From Muscardinus avellanarius (taxonomy: Eukaryota; Chordata; Mammalia; Rodentia; Gliridae): DNA of 64,000 nt. The notes beneath the pieces are model-generated. The model ran no database searches and was not told the DNA's origin. It saw nothing but the letters and a program-made list of their open reading frames with translations. Location of the stretch: contig OY726557.1 of NCBI GenBank assembly GCA_963383645.1, positions 131,901,251 through 131,965,250 of the forward strand, given 5' to 3'. Position numbers and translations under genes: made by a program. Shown one piece after another: positions 56,471 through 64,000 of this stretch. The first letter of the stretch is position 1, and the number at the start of each line of letters is the position of its first letter.

Positions 56471-57164
56471 AAGAACAGAGAGGGTTTTGTCTCTTTTCAC
56501 TGTTACACCTTTCCTTTTACTGATCAGAAGATCAATAAATAGTTGCTGAAATAATAAACCACTTAAAGTTTTCATCAGTTTACACAATATAGTATGTTAA
56601 AAGTTTAACACAGGGCTCCTCAGCATAGTAAGTGTTCAATAATTTTTTTACCATAATTGTTTTAATCTCATCTGGATTTAGGAGTACTAAGCTTTCTGGC
56701 CACATAAGCCTTGAGTTCTGTCTTTCTTGTAACAATGTGGTCACAGCCGTTCTTAAAGTCTGTAGTAAGCTGAGCACACACTGTGACTCAGCTCACGCAT
56801 CTCCTTACTGACCTTACTTTGCCTTTTTATCTTCATATTCTCAATCTTCTCCAAGCTTGATTTTTTTTGTTATTTTTCCCCAGATCATAAGACTCACTTA
56901 ATGCCTTTTTGTTGTTTCCATCTCATTTTGATGTTGCAGGTAATTTTCCTATAAATGACCAATGCCCAGTGTGAGTTCAGGGGATACAATCTAAAGTTAT
57001 ATTAGCCCTTGGACAACTAATTTATAGTTCCCAGGGAACAAATGCCTTCAGGCCTTCGGGGGAATGGGAATAACCACCGGGAAGAGGTAAAACATTTTTC
57101 TATCCACTTGAATTATTTAAAGTTCAAGACAGGACTAATCTACACTAGAGATAATATTTTTGTG
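56471..57164. other. Unassigned non-coding stretch
   Basis: Nothing recognised. Confidence 0.4.
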
Positions 57165-57335
57165 AAGAAAACACAGATTTGGGATCCAGGTTCTGTCATG
57201 TGGAGAAATCAACCTCTTTGTTTCCCCATTTCTTCCTCAATAAATTGTAGTTAAAAATACCTACCTATTAGGGTTGTGGTCAGTGTTAAGAAAAATGATG
57301 TGCGTAATGCACTTTATAATATGCCTGGAAAATAC
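57165..57335 (+). repeat. MIR SINE, sense
   Basis: 'cagatttgggatccaggttc', 'aacctctttgtttccccatt', 'acctacctattagggttgtg' and 'gtaatgcactttataatatg' follow MIR order. Confidence 0.65.
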
Positions 57336-58596
57336 AATGCTTTGATTTTTTTGTGTGTGTGTCTTCAAAACCCAGATCCAAGGATTTATAAGTACTCCAA
57401 AAGGGATCCATTTGTTCTGAAGTCACTTTTCACACATAAAAACAACGATGCTCAAGGAAATAATTTCTTGCAACTCTACTCTAAATGTGGCCAGTACTTT
57501 TAGGCATTGCAAGGGGAACCAAAGACTGAGAAATTCTCAGTCTAATCCAGGAGCCAGACTAAAGCTAATAAATGAGATTGTAGTGAGCCACACAAAATAT
57601 TCAGTGAGAGTTAAATTGGGGCAGGGGTACAAAATCCAAGTACTGTGGTCAATGGGGAAAGAAGAAGGTTGATGAAAGTGGATAGGAGAGGTGGGGAAGG
57701 GACTCATTGAGGTTTAACCAGCCCTTGAAAAGTGTGGTTGAGGAGGTGGACAGAGTGAGGCTTTTGTTGGTAGTTTATGGTTAAAAAAAAAAGAAAAAGA
57801 AATTTTGCCTGAAAGCAACCAAACCAGTTATTTTAGGGGTTATATACTTATGAGGCTTTGCAGACAACCTGGAAGTCAGGAGACCTACTGAGCCCAGGAG
57901 ATACATCTAAATGTAAGTTAGTGAAGACATCTGAAGAAACTTCAACCCTTACCTACAAGTTTTTAAATAAAACCTAAATATACTGAGCATTTGGGGAATA
58001 TGTGCTTATAAAAAGCCACTCCAAAATGAAGGGAATTCCAAGTTCCAATCAATGCACAATCCACTTTGCAGTGCTGTTACACATGACATATAAAATTTCA
58101 AGGAGAACTGAAGAGACCCAGGACCTAGAGCCCAGTCTTCTAGTTCAAAGGGCTGGGCTACTGCTAGCTCTGCAGGTGGCATCCTGACCAGCAGGGATTT
58201 GCAGTAGATGCCATAAAGGCTGAACAGTGCATTTCAGTGTTCCTAGGGAGCACCATCCATGTAGTTAACTGGAAAGAGTGCCATCTAAGGTCCATAAAAA
58301 TGATAGCCATCCTGTGTGATAGAGTAGTCCATCCAGTATGGCGAAGTCTTCAGTCAATGTCAACCCTGGGAAGATGCTATTTATGGTGAAATATTCTCAA
58401 AAATTCCAGTGAAACATGTCATTTTCCTTGATCAGCATAAGATGCGTGTTCAGAAGAGGAAAAGTTTATAATGTTAATTACCAGGGTATTATACATAGCT
58501 GAGTCATTTTGTTGAAATCTCAACCTTTTATATGTCACATATAACAGCACTGCCAAGTGGATTGTGCATTGATTGGAATTTGGAATTCTCTTCATT
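57336..58596. other. Unassigned non-coding stretch
   Basis: Nothing recognised beyond an A-rich run at 57783-57803. Small frames at 57276-57672 and 58002-58187 have no recognisable domain. Confidence 0.4.
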
Positions 58597-58607
58597 TCAG
58601 AGTGGAT

Positions 58608-58653
<46 letters not shown>

Positions 58654-58857
58654 GGTGGTGGTACTGAAAGTGGAACCCAGGGGCTTTTCTATCCTCCCAA
58701 ACCTATTTTATACTTTGTTTGGAAACAGGGTCTCACTAAGTTGCTGAGAGCCTCACTAAGTAGCTGGGCTGACTTTGAACCTGTGCAATCCTCCTGTCTC
58801 AGCCTCCCAAATGTGGGGATTACAAGCATGCACCACCATGCCCAGCTCAGAGTGGAT
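58597..58857 (-). mobile_element. B1-dID SINE with (CA)n tail and 11-bp TSD
   Basis: TSD tcagagtggat at 58597-58607 and 58847-58857 brackets the TG tract (58612-58649) and the SINE body: 'gtggtactgaaagtggaacc', 'acagggtctcactaagttgc' and 'tgcaccaccatgcccagc'. The plus-strand 71- and 111-residue frames are shadows. Confidence 0.9.
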
Positions 58858-58905
58858 TTTTATAAGCACATATTTTTCCAAATGTTTAGTGTATTGGTGT
58901 TTCAT

Positions 58906-59147
58906 TAAAAAACTTGTATCCGGGCATGGTGGCGCATGCTTGTAATCCCCGCGCTTGGGAGGCAGAGACAGGAGGATCACACAGGTTCGAAGCCAGCCGC
59001 ACTGGCTTAGGAGACCCTGTTTCTAAATAAAAATGTAAAAATAGGTCTGGGAGTGTAGCCTGGAGGTAGAAGGGCTTCCAGGAACCCCAGTACCACCAAA
59101 AAATAAAAAATAATAAAAAATAAAAATAAAAAAATAAAAAACTTGTA
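58906..59147 (+). mobile_element. Young-subfamily SINE with perfect 13-bp TSD
   Basis: TSD taaaaaacttgta at 58906-58918 and 59135-59147. Body 'tccgggcatggtggcgcatg', 'agccagccgcactggcttag', 'gagaccctgtttctaaataa', ID half 'ggtctgggagtgtagcctgg' and 'gcttccaggaaccccagtac'. It forms an inverted pair with the SINE just upstream. Confidence 0.95.
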
Positions 59148-59528
59148 GGCGTTAAAGTTTCTTTAATTGTCTTCACTAACTTAGATTTAGATGTATCCTT
59201 TCTCTTTCTTCCTTTTCTTTCTTTTTTTCTTTTTTCCTCCTTTCCTTCTTTTTGTTAGCAAAGGTGGAATGAATAAGATATCTTTAAAGATCTATGGTTG
59301 TACATATTACCTTCTATTCCAGGGAAAAAACTAAAAGGAAACAACTGTAGACACATGGAGTCTAATTCTTCTCTGATGCTATTTCCCCCATTCCTTATGT
59401 ATTCTTTCTCATGTCACCTGTTTTTTAAGTTGGTTTTTCTTCATGGATTTGTATATGTTGTACTTGTGTTTCAAACTTTTTTTTATTATGAGACAAAAGT
59501 ATGGAATGCATTTTATATCCTCAGCCCA
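59148..59528. other. Unassigned stretch with a pyrimidine run
   Basis: A TTTCTTTCC-type pyrimidine run occupies about 59197-59253; otherwise nothing recognised. Confidence 0.45.

Positions 59529-59574
<46 letters not shown>
59529..59574 (+). repeat. (AC)n microsatellite
   Basis: Uninterrupted AC tract followed by atactcacatacaccc. Confidence 0.97.
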
Positions 59575-59578
<4 letters not shown>

Positions 59579-61489
59579 TCACATACACCCATAACAAATA
59601 AGGCCATGGTTAAATGATATTTAATCTTACTATGGAGGATGCACTCTGACATTTCATATGCTATTCTGTCTTTTCTATTTCATCCCATCCATTCGATTTC
59701 AATTTTAAAAAGATCACTGGGTCATAACCCACTGGATTTATTTCATAACTAATTAATGAGTTATAATTGGTAGTTTGAGCAACTTTGTTTTAAATGATGT
59801 TAAACTCCTGAATTAGTCCTATCTCTTAGTGGCTTTTGTTCCTACCTGATTCTAGTATATTCTTGATTAGACTGTTGGCTTAAAATCCAAAGGATGAGGC
59901 TGATAATGTACATTACAGACTGTGTAAATGTATCTGAAATGATATTGTGGAAGTAGTCAAATTAAATTGATTAAAACCTCAAAATCTCACATTTTATTCA
60001 ATATTTAAAATTTTTCATTTTTCAATTTTATTGTAATCTCTACTTTCATTTGGATGAAAATCGTGGCAGGTCCATGGCTTTTGTTCACACTCTTGCATGG
60101 TGTTCACATTGGCCAATCAGAGTAACACTAGCCATAAACAATCCCAGGACTGTGCTTAGGTGGTCAGTCCAATATCGATTGGTTCTCAAGTAACAGATCT
60201 CTTTAAGCCAGAAATACAATTTGAGGTTGGCAATTAAAACATGCAGTAAAAGAATTTTATCATAATTCTGAACTTGATTTAATAGCAAATCAACTGTATA
60301 CTAACCAAACTGACTACAACCTTTTTCTTTCCCCTCATTCAGTTTGTAGACAGCAGCAGAGAGAGGGATTAGGGAGAGGGAGGAGTGGTCACAACAACTG
60401 GGCCATCCGTTCTCATGCAGGGATAGGGACCAGCCAACTGAGAAAAAGGTACATCTGAATGTAAAAAAAAAAAAAAAAAATCATGAGAGGTCTCCAACAT
60501 GGGAATTGTTATGGAGCCTCACCTTTGTATTCCCCTTGGTCTCTGAAAGGGTCCCTCTTAGTCAATATTCACATTGGCTTTAGCTCAGTTCTCTTTCTTG
60601 GGCATGGCCATATTTGACCTTAGGAAGAAACACCCACTCAGACAAGCTGCAAGTGCAGCTCATGAAGGTAGCTACTGTTCTCATGTGAGTGAGACTCTGT
60701 CCCCCTGTGTCTCACACTGACCACCAGAAATTTAGCCTTACCAGCTCACATGGGAAAAGAAAAAGAATCTGCTCTCTCCTCTTTCCCCAGAGACTAGGGC
60801 TGTAACTCTCTAAAGGCAAACAAACAACTTGCCAAATCTTTCATTTGACCCTCTAGGGTCTTAAGAGCAGTGATGTCTTAGAGCTGTGAAGTGTTTTTTA
60901 TTAATTCCTTTGGTAGCCATTGTCTGTCCTCTTACTCTGGAATGCCCTACCCACTGCATCTTGGCACCTCTGCCAACATTCATTTTTTAATGTCTTGTCA
61001 CTTTATGAAAAATATTTAAAACTACATGAGATTATTTAAAAGGCATAAAGGAATTATTATCATCAGTGGCATTGTAACTCTTTATGCTAAGCTAGGTCAG
61101 ATCAATTGATTTCAAATTAAATAGTCAATTGTATTGGCATGACTTAATTATGTCTTGCTTCACAATTTTTTTTAAACAAAACTCATGTAAACGGGCTTTC
61201 AGAATAGTCCTTTTCTATTTAGGATTCACTACTAAAATAACAGCAAGACAAAATCTGCAGTCCACTCATTTCTGTCTTCATAAATGAAATCTTAAAATAG
61301 ATATCCCCAAATGAGAAATTGTAGCATTCTACTCCTCTTTCACTATAGGACCTGGGGGTTCTGGGAAGTTTGGGGTAAAACTTACCCAGAGTATGACTTT
61401 GTGTACCCAATCTGCCAAGCCAAATTGTGAAACAAGGGGAAGAAGCACTGTATTTACCACTTCATGCTATTATTAAAAATGTTCCATAG
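59575..61489. other. Unassigned non-coding stretch
   Basis: Nothing recognised apart from an A run at 60463-60480. The AT-rich parts may hide old repeats. Confidence 0.4.
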
Positions 61490-61805
61490 ACCAGATGACT
61501 TAGGAAAACCCAAAATTTACTTCTCACAGTTCTGGAAGCTAGAAGACCAAGATTCTGGCAGATTCAGTGTCTGACAAGGGCTCCCTCCATGGGTCACAAG
61601 TGGCTGTCTTCCGATTGTAGCCTCACATGGCAGAAGGGCTGGGGCAGAAGGGACTTCTCTGGAGTCCCTTTTCTAGGGGTGATAATCATGTGGACTCTGC
61701 CTATCATGTCCTAATCACTCCCCGAGGCTGCTCATCTCCTAGTACTATCACACTGGAGGTTAGATTTCAGTATTTTAATTAAGAGGGAGACCCAAGTTTT
61801 TAGTG
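61490..61805 (-). repeat. Old LTR-like repeat, antisense, family uncertain
   Basis: 'ttacttctcacagttctgga', 'tagcctcacatggcagaagg', 'ggtgataatcatgtggactc', 'tcatgtcctaatcactcccc' and 'ctagtactatcacactggag' are a familiar mammal-wide pattern that resembles MaLR LTRs read backwards. I am not sure of the family. Confidence 0.5.
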
Positions 61806-62097
61806 CATAACAACAACAAAATTAAGTCATGAATATAGGAAAATTAAGTTAGAAAGATGAGGGACACACCCTGATTCAGTCCAGGCTAGAGAAGCTAGGG
61901 CTAGGGAAGACCTATAGACACCTAAGAGGACCTGTTTTGTCCATATCTACTGTGAGTGCTGTCAATCTCCTATCACATATGGGCTTCAAGATAACATCAT
62001 CTATCCTTCCCAGGGGTCCTAGTTTTGTTGCTTCCTGCTTGGCCCCTCTAAGCCTGATATCCAGGTATGAGCAGATAATTATCAAAATCATTATTTA
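61806..62097. other. Unassigned non-coding stretch
   Basis: Nothing recognised. Confidence 0.4.
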
Positions 62098-62100
62098 CTT

Positions 62101-62192
62101 TTGATTCAGCATTTAAAATAGCAATATTTTCCCATTGTTACTTCTTTTGATTCAGCATTTAAAATAGCAATATTTTCCCATTGTTACTTCTT
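62101..62192 (+). repeat. Perfect 46-bp tandem duplication
   Basis: The 46-base unit starting ttgattcagcatttaaaata occurs at 62101-62146 and again at 62147-62192 without a mismatch, with three further matching bases after it. Perfect identity points to a recent event or an assembly artefact. Confidence 0.97.
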
Positions 62193-62199
62193 TTGGTGG

Positions 62200-62561
62200 T
62201 GATTAAAATAATTTTATTATTAAATAGCTACTCCCTAAATAATAAGAATTGAGTTGGGGATAGGTCTTGCTCGGTGGTGATGATATGGGAACTCATTGTG
62301 GATTGTAAAGTAACACACACATAATATGTATAAGCTGAGAGGAAAAGATTTCTTTTAAAAAAATAAATGACTTCATGTGCTTGTGTTTTATAAGGGAGCA
62401 TAGGCTTTATCTCATGGAAGATGACTCTTTTGTTTAAAAAAAGCCAATTAATAGGCCTATGAGTTAGGCTCCCAACCTAGTCTGAAGTGGACAAAAGGAA
62501 ATTAAATTCCTCTGCATAATAAGGCATAAGCGTCCACCCAAAAGCTGTCTCACTTTCTTTC

Positions 62562-62570
<9 letters not shown>
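62200..62570. other. Unassigned non-coding stretch
   Basis: Nothing recognised. Confidence 0.4.
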
Positions 62571-62620
<50 letters not shown>

Positions 62621-63106
62621 CTGGGAATTGAACTGATGAACATCCCTACCTCTGAGCTATATCCCAGTCCTTTTTATTTATATATTTAAAATTTTTAATT
62701 TTTTATTGGTGCATTGTAGTCATACATCTTAATGGAGTACAAAATGGTGGAGGCATAAATGCATACATCACTCAATTAGCCCTTACCTCATTCCCACCCC
62801 ATTTTCTCTCCTCCCCTCCTTCTCATGCTTGGCTTAGTGATTGACTTTGATATGTTTGTTAATATATATCATGCACATTAGAGAATTTCCTTCTTCCCCC
62901 CTCCCATCCTCTCACTTAGGTCGCCTTATTTGCTCATCTATAGTATCTTCTTCTTCGTCTAGAGTTTCTCCTATATCCCATTTTTGGGTATCTCTATATT
63001 GCTGTGAGTCTTGCTATATTGCTGAGGCTGTCTCTGAAACTGTGATCCTCCTGTCCCAACCTCCCAAGTACTGGGATTATAGGTGTGCTCTACCATGCCC
63101 AGTTTC
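62560..63106 (-). mobile_element. B1-dID SINE with (CA)n tail, split by an L1 3' end
   Basis: TG tract (62575-62619), ID half on the minus strand (62620-62690: 'ctgggaattgaactgatgaa', 'ctctgagctatatcccagtc'), then L1, then the left half (about 63000-63106: 'ttgctatattgctgaggctg', 'tcctgtcccaacctcccaag', 'tgctctaccatgcccag'). The two halves are in the right order and orientation for one SINE. Confidence 0.75.
62693..62985 (-). mobile_element. 5'-truncated L1 3'UTR, antisense, nested in SINE
   Basis: Reads on the minus strand as the same 3'UTR seen at about 37860-38155: on the plus strand 'ttggtgcattgtagtcatac', 'tgcttggcttagtgattgac', 'cctcccatcctctcacttag' and 'gtcgccttatttgctcatct'. T-rich tail at the left. 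Only the last ~290 bp is present. The 92-residue plus frame is a shadow. Confidence 0.88.
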
Positions 63107-63269
63107 CCTGCCATGTTGAAGGGAGCACAGTCCACTGAAATTTCAGATCTGCATCTCTTAAACAACTGCCACATCCTCAAAACACAGCTCCTGGCCATTG
63201 AGAACTCAGTTCCTCAGAGAAGTCTTTACAATCCCTTCTTCTAAATCTCTTTATTTTATTAAAATTTTA

Positions 63270-63493
63270 CTATTGTTTGGATCTGGAACACCTCCCCCAA
63301 AGCATGTGTTTTAACCAATGTAGCAATGTTCAGGGGTGAAACAATTGTATAATAAGGGCTTTGATTTAATCAGTAGGTTAATACATTTGATGTGTCAATG
63401 ATTTGAATAGATTTACTGGGAAGTGAAAACTATAGGCAGGTGGGACACAGAAAAAGATTACTGGAATCTGGCCTTTGGCACTCTTTCTGTTTT

Positions 63494-63570
<77 letters not shown>

Positions 63571-63775
63571 CATTCCTGGGTGCCATGAATTGAGCGGCTC
63601 TCCTCCTCCATGTCCTTCCACCTTCCACCTTTTGCTTCACTTCAGGTCCAGAGCAGTGGAGTGAGCCAACTATGGACTGAGACCTCTGAAACCATGAGCC
63701 AAAATAAACTTTTCCTTCTCTAAGTTGTATGTGCCAGGTATTTTGGTCACAGTGATACAAAGCTGATTAACCCAC
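63270..63775 (+). mobile_element. MaLR-type LTR, sense, with expanded (TC)n
   Basis: 'tgtttggatctggaacacct', 'atgtagcaatgttcaggggt', 'taatcagtaggttaatacat', then after the TC tract 'gtgccatgaattgagcggct', 'gacctctgaaaccatgagcc', 'aaaataaacttttccttctc' and 'gtcacagtgatacaaagctg'. It shares its 3' half with the LTR at 19930-20236. The polyadenylation signal AATAAA is at about 63702. Confidence 0.8.
63500..63565 (+). repeat. (TC)n microsatellite inside the LTR
   Basis: Uninterrupted TC tract. The poly Ser-Leu and Arg-Glu frames on both strands come from it. Confidence 0.97.
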
Positions 63776-64000
63776 CATCTCACCATATTCCTGTCTTCTA
63801 ACTTTTTCACTTTGCTCTCCACAACCTTTCAGGATTTTCTACCACTGACTCGGGGTCACAGAGCAACAGCCTCTGGAGGACACAGTGTTTCCATCATGAC
63901 TGAAGATTGAAAGCTCCCTCATATGACAATTCCCTTCTCCCTCTGAGAAAGTAAAGGGGGGAGAAGCTTGGTGAGGAAAGCCCACCTGCTTTACCTCGTA
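63776..64000. other. Unassigned end of window
   Basis: Nothing recognised in the last 225 bases. Confidence 0.4.

Overview
The window reads as nuclear DNA of a placental mammal, most likely a sciuromorph rodent (squirrel, mountain beaver or dormouse side of the rodents). The main evidence is about thirty copies of a composite SINE: a B1/7SL-like left half joined by an A-rich linker to an ID-type tRNA-derived right half (B1-dID architecture). Mammal-wide repeats (MIR, L2, L1M, MER2, MER5A, MER20, MaLR LTRs) support this. The copies do not look like the ground-squirrel consensus as I remember it, so I do not name a species.

I find no protein-coding gene, RNA gene or CRISPR array. Every longer open frame is explained by a transposable element, a simple repeat or chance. 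The window is therefore intergenic or deep intronic sequence. All assignments are by eye, so repeat edges are usually good to about 10-30 bases, except where a target-site duplication (TSD) fixes them.

Layout. 0-10 kb: a MIR, an old inverted L1, an antisense MaLR LTR with an abutting SINE, L1 and SINE copies including an inverted L1 nested in a SINE linker, a MER2 (Tigger) and a MER20 (hAT), and a long GA/GAA tract. 10-20 kb: microsatellites, an antisense L1, a MIR, several L2 fragments and a MaLR LTR. 20-23 kb: an old L1 split by a solo MaLR LTR with a 5-bp TSD. 23-34 kb: SINEs, a GC-richer two-copy tandem unit near 26.8-27.2 kb, and an old antisense L1 carrying two SINEs. 34.8-38.2 kb: a twin-primed (internally inverted) L1 bounded by a perfect 19-bp TSD. 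38-50 kb: MIRs, MER5A, a MER3-like element, SINEs and a MaLR LTR split by a SINE. 50-64 kb: inverted SINE pairs, a roughly 100-bp 3'UTR-like retrocopy with a 16-bp TSD, a perfect 46-bp tandem duplication, an L1 3' end inside a SINE, and a MaLR LTR containing a long TC tract.

What ties the region together is retrotransposition. Three L1 copies of different apparent age share the inverted structure. Two L1s landed in SINE A-linkers. SINE tails and one position within MaLR LTRs have repeatedly become microsatellites. A CpG-richer SINE subfamily with clean TSDs seems to be the youngest wave. I found no convincing new biological system; the best leads are the SINE subfamily, the tandem unit at 26.8 kb and the retrocopy at 51.9 kb.
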